Origin: Anastatus disparis
Taxonomy: Eukaryota; Arthropoda; Insecta; Hymenoptera; Eupelmidae
NCBI GenBank assembly: GCA_017163975.1
Contig: JAFFSR010000308.1
Span: 434,001 to 498,000 of the forward strand
Direction of reading: 5' to 3'
DNA: 64,000 nucleotides
Each line of letters starts with the position of its first letter. Position 1 is the first letter of the stretch. The position numbers and the translations under genes were made by a program. The notes beneath the pieces were generated by a model. That model had not been told where the DNA came from, ran no database searches, and was given only the letters and a program-made list of their open reading frames with translations. This document shows, piece by piece, positions 13,868 to 23,119 of the stretch.

Positions 13868-14828
13868 TTAATTTTTATTAAAAATCACTTTCAGTTTCTG
13901 ATCAATCAGCTTATCAATATCTTTTAAATTAAAATCATCGACATTCGATGTTGGTGGTCTCTCAACCTTATTACGCAACTTTAATTTAGTCTCAATTAAT
14001 TGATCAAAGGTCTCTATGGGTGTACTTCTACTTTTCTTAACTTTAGGTAATGAATTTTTGGTACTTACATCAAGAGAGAATGGATTATAAAATGTCTCAC
14101 ATTCTTTTGTGTCACCAGCACGATGTTTTTCTGTATCTGTCAATTCATTACCATAATCAGAGGCAGAGTCAATATACCCTTTTGTGTAGTATCTCTGTTC
14201 AGCCGCTGGTATGGTGTCTATAATCTCTCCTTCTTCAAGTTCTCTCAATTCATTAAGATCTCCATAATGTTGACTTCTATCAACATCCCTTAGAGGCTTG
14301 TAAATCAGGAAGGGATTGTCCAGTTTGACGTCATTTGTAATTTTGATTTTCTTAGCAGAGGAGACTGAGTGTTCAAACATACCAGCTGAGCCGGAAACTC
14401 TTTTGGCTGTCATGCCCACGACATTCTGCCCTTGAGCGCTAGCTTCTCCTACTTCAGGCTTGGTGCTAGGCAGCATTGATGTCTGCTGTTTACCTGATAT
14501 TTTATCGAACAGCATCTCAACACATCGTAGAAAATTACGGTTTTGTGTTTCGACAATCTCCAGGACTTCTGATCTTTCTATAGATTCAGGTCTATACACC
14601 AGGTCAAAATTGAAAAATTTTTCCCTCTTGGGCATAAAGCTTGAACGATCCTCCACTCCTTATCTGTTAGTCGATGATCAAACCGTATCATTTGATGTTG
14701 AGAAATCCAAAAATACAGTGAGCCTTCAGGGTTTCTCAGTAGTGTTATTTGATCTGAGACATACGAAAAGGGCGACTCAAATGCCTCCACATGATTTCAC
14801 TCTCGAAAAATCACCTCTCTGAATTCCT
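13868..14828 (-). pseudogene. Gag remnant of a copia-like retrotransposon
   Basis: Two overlapping minus-strand frames (14578-14790 and 13868-14656) together parallel the gag of the intact copia element at 52.9-60 kb. Shared landmarks are the FWISQHQMIRFD / FWLSEHQLRRFD segment, the PKREKFFNFDLVY / PRREKFYNFNLVY segment, and later ELEEGEI and NPF-x-L. At least one frameshift separates the frames near 14640, and further upstream the frame hits TGA. The tail (13868-14100) is rich in Lys and Asp. No protease, integrase or reverse transcriptase follows. Upstream of the frame an AG sits exactly where the intact element has its gag splice acceptor. Confidence 0.75.
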
Positions 14829-15155
14829 CCATGTTAGTACCTGAATAAACGACAAGTAATATAAGCAACAGTTTAGGTGTATTAGGTATAAATTTTATTT
14901 TTGTACATTTGAGGAATTTCAATTTGTTTAAAGGCCACTCTTTACTATTTTTCGTAATAATAACAGCATTTTAATTAACTTTGTATGGTCGCTGGTTTGC
15001 ATAGGTGCTTAACACGATTAAGATAAATTAAGATTTCTTAATTAATCAACACTTTAATCAAACACTAATCGACTCAATCAGTGATCTATTCAACTAATAA
15101 TCTATTCACTCAAACTATTCAATCAATAATCTACTCAATCAATCTACTCAATCAA
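14829..15155. other. Non-coding leader-like DNA upstream of the gag remnant
   Basis: No gene is seen. If the gag remnant kept its 5' side, this would be its intron or leader, but I find no matching first exon or LTR. Confidence 0.4.
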
Positions 15156-15286
15156 TCAAATGTTCTCATTAAACTCGCTCTATATTCTACTCACTCAATC
15201 TAATGTTCTCATTGAACTCGCTCTATATTCTACTCACTCAATCTAATGTTCTCATTGAACTTGCTCTATATTCTACTTTAAATATG
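15156..15286. repeat. 43-bp tandem repeat, three copies
   Basis: TGTTCTCATT starts at 15161, 15204 and 15247, giving a period of 43. The unit includes CTCGCTCTATATTCTACTCA, and the copies differ by only a few substitutions. CAATCAAT-rich simple sequence precedes it. Confidence 0.92.
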
Positions 15287-15612
15287 AATTTACTTGACTG
15301 TGGTGTGTTTTTAATAAATTATGTTAAGAAATGAAAAAGACTATAAATAGCTAAAATTGCCTTACAGTTGTCCTTTTGATACGCATTAAGTGGGGCCCTC
15401 ACTAATGCGCTTTTATTAAACCTTATAGGTTAGGCAAAAGAAATTTTTAAAACTAATTCGCTTATAAAAGGAACACAGACTTTAATATTGAATCGCGCAC
15501 ACTATGCATATCAAAAGCCCTTCAACTCATTAAATTATTTGAGCTGGTAAAATTTATCTTTTCATAATATATTTTATATAACGAGAATACCTTTTCTTAT
15601 GACCAACGTGTA

Positions 15613-16134
15613 TACACCGAAAAACTTTTTGGGGCGAGAGACCTTGGTAAATAGTGAGGCGTAAGGTCCTAGTTGAATAATAATATTATGAAGGTATTAT
15701 ACCTCCTAAATGAAGGTGGGGTGACTTGATGTTTAAGGTCTAATGTCTGGATAACAATCCGAGGTGTCGTGTCTCAGTACAAAGGTTGAGACCTTTATAT
15801 CTTGAGCACGAAGAACTGAAGACGCTACTAGCACCTCAGTGCGGAGGTGAGCCGTATATATAGGAGTGTTGCTTATAAGCAATTCATATACGAACGTTCC
15901 GAACTTAAGATACATCTTATTATATAGGCCCGCCGCCTTGGTCATGAGGGTCTCAGACCTTTATGTTTAAGACGAGACGACTCACTTATTCTATCGAGGC
16001 TTATACCGTTGCGCCGCCTCAGTCATGAGGGTTTCAGGCCTTTACACTCAAGGCGGCATGACACACTTACTTTACTGAGACGTCAGGTCTTAGACTACCA
16101 GAGATCTCTCGTCCCAAAAAGTTTCTTCGTGTAG
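15613..16134. repeat. 522-bp element with inverted termini (MITE-like)
   Basis: The left end, TACACCGAAAAACTTTTTGG followed by GGCGAGAGACCT, is matched in inverted orientation by AGATCTCTCGTCCCAAAAAG and TTTCTTCGTGTAG at the right end. Further inside, AAGGTCCTAG pairs with a diverged CAGGTCTTAG. Two roughly 75-bp direct units (15930-16008 and 16012-16086, each with TCATGAGGGT) lie inside. No protein frame is convincing. Confidence 0.75.
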
Positions 16135-16548
16135 GTTATATGAAATCTTCCTCTTTCAAGCAGCCGCGCTTTTGAAAAACTTTAGCTGTCACTTAAGCTG
16201 CCTCTCTCTTACTTTTAGCTTGATCGCATGCTCCCTCTATCGAGGTGATGACTAACACGTCTGATGAGCTTTTTAAAGATATCTCCCCCCTTTTTCAAAG
16301 AAGAGAGTCCTCGCATAAAAAGGCTTCGAAGAATTTGAAATTCAAATCTCACGTTTTTGCAACTGCCTTCCCTCCCTTTCTCGGAATAGAGATATTATTG
16401 CAATTTTAAATAAAATTTATTTAGTATTAATAATAACGTAGAGGAGTTTAGAAAGTTGATTTACGATTATAAATCTAAATTACTTATCAATCTTATCCAA
16501 TGCACTAAAGTTTTAACGTTATTGGCAATCAAGCATTCTTATTTCAAA
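16135..16548. other. Short gap with no gene
   Basis: Pyrimidine-rich then AT-rich sequence lies between the 522-bp repeat and the LTR retrotransposon. I see no feature in it. Confidence 0.5.
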
Positions 16549-17432
16549 ATTAATTACTACACTGATTATCTCTAGTTTGATTAAAATTTATTAAAACAAT
16601 TAATACTCTAGTTATTATTATGTTTCCACTTATCTGTATTTCTCGTGCCGGCTGCTCTTTCTGTCGTCTCTAGGCTCAGCAAATGAACTCGGCTTTAGTG
16701 TTATAGACAGTTAAATCTTTCTAGTACACTCTATTTCAAGAACCCGATTAGAACCCTAAGCCGCGCATTTGATTAAATCATCCAAAGTTTAGGGGTGAAA
16801 TGAATTTCGAAATTTATAAAGTAATAGTCCAGATTAACACTAACTGAATTTAAAACACGCTGGAATTTGAGTCTTAAGTAGTATCATTTTAAACTATCGA
16901 TTTAATAAAATAATTCAATATTAGAAAAATGTTACTCATGTTTGAAATATAAACACAGAAAAATATGTCTAAAAACGATTAAAAATGTTACTCTTAATTT
17001 AACTGAAAATCGAGGGGGCTGGGGGTCCTACGAAAGGGAGAGAGCTTTTTACAGCTCTCCTTCAAACAATTAGCAGAGAGAGTTGTGTCAATTTATGCAC
17101 TCTCTCTCTAACTCACTGCTTGAAGATGCTCTCCTTCCTTCACCCATTCCCTACCTCAGCCTCAACCCTTTAGGTAGTAGAAACGGAGGAGAGAGAAATG
17201 AAGTCGCATTGGTTAATTGCTATTCTCACGCTAGTTGGTCTGACGTAGTGACCACCCATCAAAGTTATTGTATTACTAAATGAATGTTAACGGTTTGAAA
17301 TAATCTCTATCTTTCTATAATGTCAGCAAAAATAAACGTGCTATGAGAAAGTTTGAGCACGTTTATTTCTAAAATTAATTTTACTGAAGTAAAAAACAAA
17401 AAAAAAAGATTTAATAATTTTGTCACGCAACA
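16549..17432 (-). repeat. 3' LTR of the errantivirus-like element
   Basis: It matches 21645-22490 over its length, including TTTAATAATTTTGTCACGCA at the right edge. A 66-codon plus-strand open frame at 17083-17283 recurs at 22141-22341 only because the LTR is duplicated. Confidence 0.85.
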
Positions 17433-17446
17433 CCCCCCTTACTTAG
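17433..17446 (-). promoter_or_regulatory. Polypurine tract priming second-strand synthesis
   Basis: Read on the minus strand, AAGTAAGGGGGG runs straight into the LTR start TGTTGCG. This is the expected position and composition for a plus-strand primer, and it fixes the element's orientation. Confidence 0.85.
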
Positions 17447-18207
17447 GAAAATTGTCGTCCTCAGCAATTATTATGCAGCCAGCAGAGGTACGAGCGACGG
17501 AGCAGGTTCACAATTCGTCTAAAACAATTATGTATAAGTTAACTTATCAACAATTATATCGGGTCGAATGAATTTCCAGTTGATTTGACAATTTTTAGTA
17601 AAGTCAAATATTTAAGAAAAACCCGTCAGAACAATAATTTAGAAATCCCAATATAATTGTTTTACAGTATAAGCAAATGTCATTTATGTAAACAAAAATT
17701 TAAGTGAGAAAAATTAGTTTTATTTTTATTTTTAAGGTAAACTTTATTATTTTGGTAATCTTGATTGTTGTTGGTGCGCTAAAAATCTGTAGCAGTAGTA
17801 TTACACTCTTCACAGGAGGAGCGGGGTCCTCTTCCGTTTGTTCCTCCTGCACACCGATGATTTTTTTGTTTTGTTGCCTCATTAGGTTGAAAGGTGTCCT
17901 TCTTGGTTGATTGTCTGGTGAAAGAGTTTGTTTAGTGGTTTTAACATGGTTACTACGATGCAGTTATAAATCAGCTTTATCTTAAGTCCTTTGTTGTTTG
18001 AAACATAAAGTGTTTATTTAATTGGAGGTTCAGAAATTTAATTAATCATTATCTTCATGCAAGGATTTTGCGAAGGTTCATTAGGCATATAAGGTCGTTA
18101 CTTGTAATAAGCCAGAAATGGTTACTATTGCATGCAATAGTAGGTAGCGTAGATAGAAAAGTTTGGTCACCTAACTTAGTCTGGCGTTGGTCTAACTTTA
18201 ATAAAAG
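17447..18207 (-). other. 3' untranslated region between the accessory frame and the 3' LTR
   Basis: No convincing coding frame is present. Overlapping 60-68-codon open frames at 17700-17910 occur on both strands and look fortuitous. Confidence 0.5.
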
Positions 18208-19364
18208 TTAGTCCAACTCAAGATTAGGTTTGTCGGGTCGACTCTGACTTGAGTTATTGGTCGGGTCAAGTGATTTGGTCATCTTACACTTCATTTGCAT
18301 TAGATAATCTATTGCGCATTGAAGTGGGTCTGCTATAATAGCGGTCATGGTTTGGTCTACCCTTGTTTCAGGGTGTTGGTCATTGCCTTTGTGAGATAAT
18401 TCGTTGGTCACTTGATCTATATGATCTTGATGTTGCTTAAAACTTTCGTTTTGCAGTAGTGTCGGTTTGGTAGTAACACTCTTAGAGTGATTCAGCTTGA
18501 TCTTCTTAATGATTTTGTTCTTGGTCTGATTGGAGGGGTTGGGTCGGTCGTAGGTAGAAGGCATCACCAAATCGAAATTATGTATACAGTTTTTGACATG
18601 TTGGGAATACTGCTTAAACTTAATGGACCTTTTGCACAAGGTACATTCTTTTGTTCTCCCTGGATTTACAAAGCCTTGGGGCTCGCTCAGTTGCATGTAT
18701 TGGGTTCGCTGGGCTTTGCAAATTAATGAATAGATATCCTTATATTGCTGAGTGATATCGTGTTCGCAAATGGTGCATCGTTCCATTTTGTTGCTAGTGC
18801 AGTTGGGGAATTTTTGCGGATCCGCAAAACGCACTCGATATTTTTGGTCAACGCTTCGAAAGGCCTTACTAGCATCTGTCTCATTTATAAATCGAATATA
18901 TCCGTAACGTAGTTTATTAGGTTTATCTTTGGTAATATGCAGGTATATAGTCGATTAAACCGAAGTCTCGGAAAGCTCTAAATAGATGGTTTTCATTCTC
19001 TAGGCACTATGTAATATAATCGACATGTATCTTCTGTGGTTAAGGTATTGGATTTAGGTTCTGCGAAAGGATTGTCTAAATTCGTTTGGAGCGGTGTGTC
19101 AAGGATTTGCTTATTCTTAGTGAAATGAAACTTTTGCAGAGATTTTCCCATGGCTAGTTGAGTCTTTAGAGTTTTAGCCGGGAAAGGTTTAACTAGGATT
19201 TTGGTATACTTATCCGCGTCCCGTTCTATAATAGTTATCTGCTCGATTGGCCCACGCGTTTCTAATTCTATTATTATTTCCCATAATTGACGGCTGTCAC
19301 GGTTTTCTAGTATTAGGGTCTCGCTTTGGGTCGAGTCACTGCTAAAAACGCCCTCAGTTGCCAT
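18208..19364 (-). pseudogene. Accessory frame with RNA-recognition motif and C2HC zinc finger
   Basis: It lies downstream of env and upstream of the polypurine tract, so it is inside the LTR element. The ATG at 19364 (MATEGVFSSDSTQSETL) opens a region of about 100 residues. An RRM-like fold follows: RNP2-like CRLYYIVP, the helix HLFRAFRDFG, RNP1-like LRYGYIRFI, and the helix DASKAFRSV. Next are a CxxC pair (CTICEHDI) and a C2HC knuckle (CTLCKRSIKFKQYSQHVKNC), then a Lys/Gln/Asn-rich tail. Two single-base frame changes, near 18990 and 18945, both fall inside the RRM, so this copy is broken. An RRM is not a standard errantivirus component. It may be a captured host RNA-binding gene, or a host retrocopy inserted into the element. 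Domain calls rest on motif reading only. Confidence 0.6.
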
Positions 19365-19524
19365 AGTTAACAATGATTCGGTTCAACAAGAAACTGAAAG
19401 AAAAATAATCATTAAATCAAGAATTAGTGATTATTTTTTATGGTGATATACAGATAGCAAGACGACTTGAAGCATTGGTTAGTATCAGAGATGGTTAGTC
19501 GTTATATATGATATAGAGGTTTAA

Positions 19525-20730
19525 TTAGGAGTCAACAAGCGCCGTTTGCTTTAGGTTAGTAACTGTAGCCTTATCATCTATGGTTAATGTTGTAATTTTG
19601 GAATTAGATTGATTAATGGGAGGAGTTGGGGTACTTATAAATTGGTCTGTGTTGTCGGTGTCCTTGTCAACCGGTTTTAACTTATGATGATAATAATGTA
19701 CATTTTGATTAGTTTTATATACGCCTACTGAGTTCTTGAATTTAATAAATAGCCATCTAATGACTGTGATTAGGCCTATACACAGCATAATTCCTAATCC
19801 ATAACTTCCATACTAAGAGCCTCTGATGTAGTGATGTTCTCTACTGTGCTGTGCTATGTCCTTGAGTCGGTCTGATATGTGCCTCAAGCTTTTTTCGTTT
19901 CATTCATTATTTGAACTGGGTTGTAGTATTTCTGGTAGAGTTTGTGCTTGAACATTACTCTCAGCTTTAAATATTAGCAGTAGTTCTTCAATCTTCAACT
20001 ATAGCTGGGGTTGATAAGTGTATTTTTCACTGCTGATTCGCGTGCTCATACCTACCAGAGTGACTTGAGTGGTTCTTCCTATACAGTTATAAGGGATATA
20101 TAGTCTGCCAGTACCAGAAAATTGTAGAATCTCTTCTTTTCGTGGTCCACAGATGATCCTGACTATGGTTTTATTAGTTAATGAGTATAGCCATACTGCC
20201 TCGGTGTGGAGGTAACTCCACTGGGATGATGAATTTGTCACATATATTATGTTACAATGCTGAAAATTGTTCTCGTGCGGTTGAGTGAGCATAATTAGTT
20301 TACAATCATCTAGCGCGGCTGTGTCCATCAATGGTCCTTTAACTGCACAAGTAAGTCCATAAGGCTGGTCTATACACTCATGTAGGTAATCATGATCGAA
20401 TTTGAGGTAGTATTTATTCTTTTTATTCAGCGCAATGAAGGAATGTGTTGGTTTGATTTTAGCGTATCCCAAATGGTGGTCTTTCCAATTCTGTACGGTG
20501 AGTAATGGATACATACGGTACATGGAGCACGGCTCTCTTTCGACCATAGGAAGATATAAGATTACTAGAAATCTGTCCTCTTGGTAAATAGTATCTACTT
20601 TAGATATTTTTACTATCTCTTCAGGTCGAATATACTCAGAGGGCATGGGAAAATCCCAATCTGAGGTATGTTCACGTATATCATTGGTTAGTTGCGCAAG
20701 TAGTTCTGGGGTAAGTAGAGCTTCGGGCAT
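19525..20730 (-). pseudogene. Envelope (baculovirus F-like) glycoprotein remnant, C-terminal part
   Basis: The 243-codon frame (19999-20730) has the pattern of the insect-retrovirus/baculovirus F-type ectodomain: alternating hydrophobic strands, conserved cysteines (PCSMYRMYPL, HECIDQPYGLTCAVKG, ALDDCKLIM, QHCNIIYV) and a late CIGRTTQVTLVG. After one in-frame stop near 19998 the sequence continues with a coiled region (SLRHISDRLKDIAQHSREHH). A membrane-spanning helix (GLGIMLCIGLITVIRWLFI) and a charged tail end at 19525. The N-terminal half, including the signal peptide and cleavage region, is missing, because the frame starts almost directly after the protease. Stops and the missing N terminus make it non-functional. 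Confidence 0.7.
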
Positions 20731-20948
20731 CTTCGTCCTATTAGTCCATCCTGTTCTATTGAGAAATTATAATTTACGATGTAAAATTTTACGGGTCGTT
20801 CCCTTAACGTGAGCCAAGTGGTTCCATAAGTCTTAATGGATTCGTCTGTGCTACCACTGAGTTCGGTAGTCTCGTTGGGGTCATATAGTACCTCTCCGTC
20901 AACTGCACTATATTTTATTAAATTTACAGCAGCACCGTTGTCAATCAT
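20688..20948 (-). pseudogene. Retroviral-type aspartic protease fragment
   Basis: The active-site-like loop reads FMIDNGAAVNLIK, where retropepsins have hydrophobic-hydrophobic-D-[ST]-G-A; here the second residue is Asn. The second conserved element, a hydrophobic strand then DGLIG, matches the family's (I/L)-(I/L)-G motif. Immediately after it the sequence passes into env-like coding in another frame, with no polymerase between. This marks the junction of a large internal deletion. Confidence 0.65.
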
Positions 20949-20989
20949 AAAGGTCAGCCAAGGATTCTTCCCTTCCGGAACATGTAGTC

Positions 20990-21622
20990 TTATTGCGATG
21001 GGTTCATCGGGTTCGGCATCGCTGCTGACAATTCCTTTATACGTAGCAATTCTTGCTGCAGATTTTTCATTATCATGATTGGATTTTGGGTCTTGGAAAT
21101 TGCCCCCATCCGTGAATGGTTCTCCTGATTCTTCGTTTCTTGTCTCGGTGATGAGGCAATTGTGAATCTGTTTTGGCTCGTCGTCTCGTAATTGCGACGA
21201 GCCACATGCGAGTTTAAAGGATTATATGGATTATTATGAGCATTCTGTTCAGCAGAGTCTTGGCTTAAAGGTGTTTGGTTTTCGATGGCCGATGCTGTTG
21301 TTTGTTAAAAATTGGTATTACGATTGCCTTGATTGAAAGGTCGTCGATATTCACGATATTGGTTGTTAGTAAATCCGGTTTCATTCTGTTGTGGTTGACT
21401 ATATAGATTAAATAACCTCGGGTCCTGAGCAAATGTTCGATTCTGCTGTGCCATGTAAAGTCGATTAACTTGGTAATATAACGGTTGTTCATTATGTCTT
21501 GCGTAATCTCTCCTAGCATAATCATGGTTAAAACTAGGAGGCAGCCTATTGTCTTGCATGCTTTTGAATGATCCGTTAGTTTGAACATTGTAGTTGGTTC
21601 TTCTCGAACTATTTGGGTTCAT
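20990..21622 (-). pseudogene. Gag remnant of the errantivirus-like element
   Basis: The ATG at 21622, shortly after the 5' LTR, opens a 105-codon Asn/Gln/Arg/Tyr-rich frame (NPNSSRRTNYNVQTNGSF; QYREYRRPFNQGNRNTNF). This composition is typical of errantivirus Gag C-terminal RNA-binding regions that lack zinc knuckles. A second stretch at 20990-21205 in another frame (KNEENHSR-like, then ELLRIKELSAAMPNP) would lead into the protease. Frameshifts separate them. Confidence 0.5.
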
Positions 21623-21644
21623 TTGAGTTAAAGTAATAGTCCAG

Positions 21645-22490
21645 ATTAATTTCTACACTGATTATCTCTAGTTTGATTGAAATTTATTAAAACAATTAAT
21701 ACTCTAGTTATTATTATGTTTCCACTTATCTGTATTTGCGCTGCTTCGTCGCTCTCCTCGGCAAATGAACTCGGCTTTGCAAAGAATCTTTCTAGTACAT
21801 CTATTAGAACCCTAAGCCGCGCATTTGATTAAATCATCCAAAGTTTAGGGGTGAAATGAATTTCGAAATTTATAAAGTAATAGTCCAGATTAACACTAAC
21901 TGAATTTAAAACACGCTGGAATTTGAGTCTTAGGTAGTATCATTTTAAACTATCGATTTAATAAAATAATTCAATATTAGAAAAATGTTACTCATGTTTG
22001 AAATATTAACACAGAAAAATATGTCTAAAAACGATTAAAAATGTTACTCTTAATTTAACTGAAAATCGAGGGGGCTGGGGGTCCTACGAAGGGGAGAGAG
22101 CTTTTTATAGCTCTCCTTCAAACAATTAGCAGAAAGAGTTGTGTCAATTTATGCACTCTCTCTCTCTAACTCACTGCTTGAAGATGCTCTCCTTCCTTCA
22201 CCCATTCCCTACCTCAGCCTCAACCCTTTAGGTAGTAGAAACGGAGGAGAGAGAAATGAAGTCGCATTGGTTAATTGCTATTCTCACGCTAGTTGGTCTG
22301 ACGTAGTGACCACCCATCAAAGTTATTGTATTACTAAATGAATGTTAACGGTTTGAAATAATCTCTATCTTTCTATAATGTCAGCGAAAATAAACGTGCT
22401 ATGAGAAAGTTTGAGCACGTTTATTTCTAAAATTAATTTTAATGAAGTAAAAAACAAAAAAAAAAGATTTAATAATTTTGTCACGCAACA
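21645..22490 (-). repeat. 5' LTR of the errantivirus-like element
   Basis: This is the second copy of the LTR, with its outer end TCACGCAACA at 22481-22490. TAAAGTAATAGTCCAGATTA occurs both inside the LTR (about 21879) and just inside the element (about 21628). Confidence 0.85.
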
Positions 22491-22602
22491 ATTCATATAA
22501 TTAAATGAATTTTTGATACTATTATAAGAGGATATACTCTTCACACGATATATGGCTGGTCCATACAGTTATTAGGAGCCATTTTTAGTTCCATTACACA
22601 TT

Positions 22603-22889
22603 TAAGAGGAGGACGTATAGCTCTGTCAGTAGTATATAGCCCACTATAGCGAGACGGTTACGTCACCGCTATAGCGGGCTAAGGTGTAGATATTATTGTT
22701 TATGAAATATGATCTCTTCTAAAAGAGAGCGAAACGATTTGTTTACATAAATAAACAATTAAATGAGTATTTTATTTGTATAAATAAACAATTAAGTTAA
22801 TGACATATTTATATAAATAAACAATTAAGATAATAAAATATTATTTTAATTGTTCGCTTGATATAAATAAACTATTAATTAAATTTTTT
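22603..22889. repeat. Left terminal inverted repeat of P1
   Basis: It matches the right end in inverted orientation from TAAGAGGAGGACGTATAGCT inward through AGCGGGCTAAGGTGTAGATA and the AAATAAACAATTAAG-type tandem motifs. The outermost part contains its own hairpin (CACTATAGCGAGACGG with CACCGCTATAGCGGGCT). Confidence 0.88.
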
Positions 22890-23041
22890 ATTTATATAAA
22901 ATAAATAATTATTTTATTTGTTTGTTTACGTAAATATATCAGAATTTATCAAAATAATAATAACATAAAATAAAAACTTACCTTTTTTTATACCGATCTC
23001 AGCTTCGCCCCTCTTTTTTTGAAAAAATGAACATTCTTTTC

Positions 23042-23086
23042 ACTAAGTCCTTACACTAAGTCCTTATACTAAGTCCTTACACTAAT
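23042..23086. repeat. 13-bp tandem repeat near the end of the zinc-finger gene
   Basis: ACTAAGTCCTTAC starts at 23042, 23055 and 23068 and is followed by a partial copy. Confidence 0.9.
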
Positions 23087-23119
23087 TATATATAACTTTT
23101 ATTATTTTTTAAAAAAAGC

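Larger units (their letters stand above)
16549..22490 (-). mobile_element. Internally deleted errantivirus-like (Ty3/gypsy, env-bearing) LTR retrotransposon
   Basis: Two direct repeats bound this minus-strand element: the 5' LTR at 21645-22490 and the 3' LTR at 16549-17432. Each starts TGTTGCGTGAC on the minus strand. A polypurine tract (AAGTAAGGGGGG on the minus strand) directly precedes the 3' LTR. In transcription order the inside holds a gag remnant (21.6-21.0 kb), an aspartic protease (20.9 kb), env (20.7-19.5 kb) and an RRM/zinc-finger frame (19.4-18.2 kb). Reverse transcriptase, RNase H and integrase are absent, so it is non-autonomous. The LTRs differ by a patchy block at about 16650-16750 versus 21738-21800 but are otherwise nearly identical. 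I found no clear target-site duplication, and the inner LTR border is uncertain by about 15 bases. Confidence 0.85.

Noticed and set aside
16535..16548. ATTC at 16535 and 22491 as the target duplication of the errantivirus-like element
   Set aside because: The bases between 16539 and the shared LTR sequence are not present in the other LTR, so the border does not fit.
17083..17283. 66-codon plus-strand open frame repeated at 22141-22341 as a gene pair
   Set aside because: Both copies lie at the same place in the two LTRs and are antisense to the element. Conservation is explained by LTR duplication.
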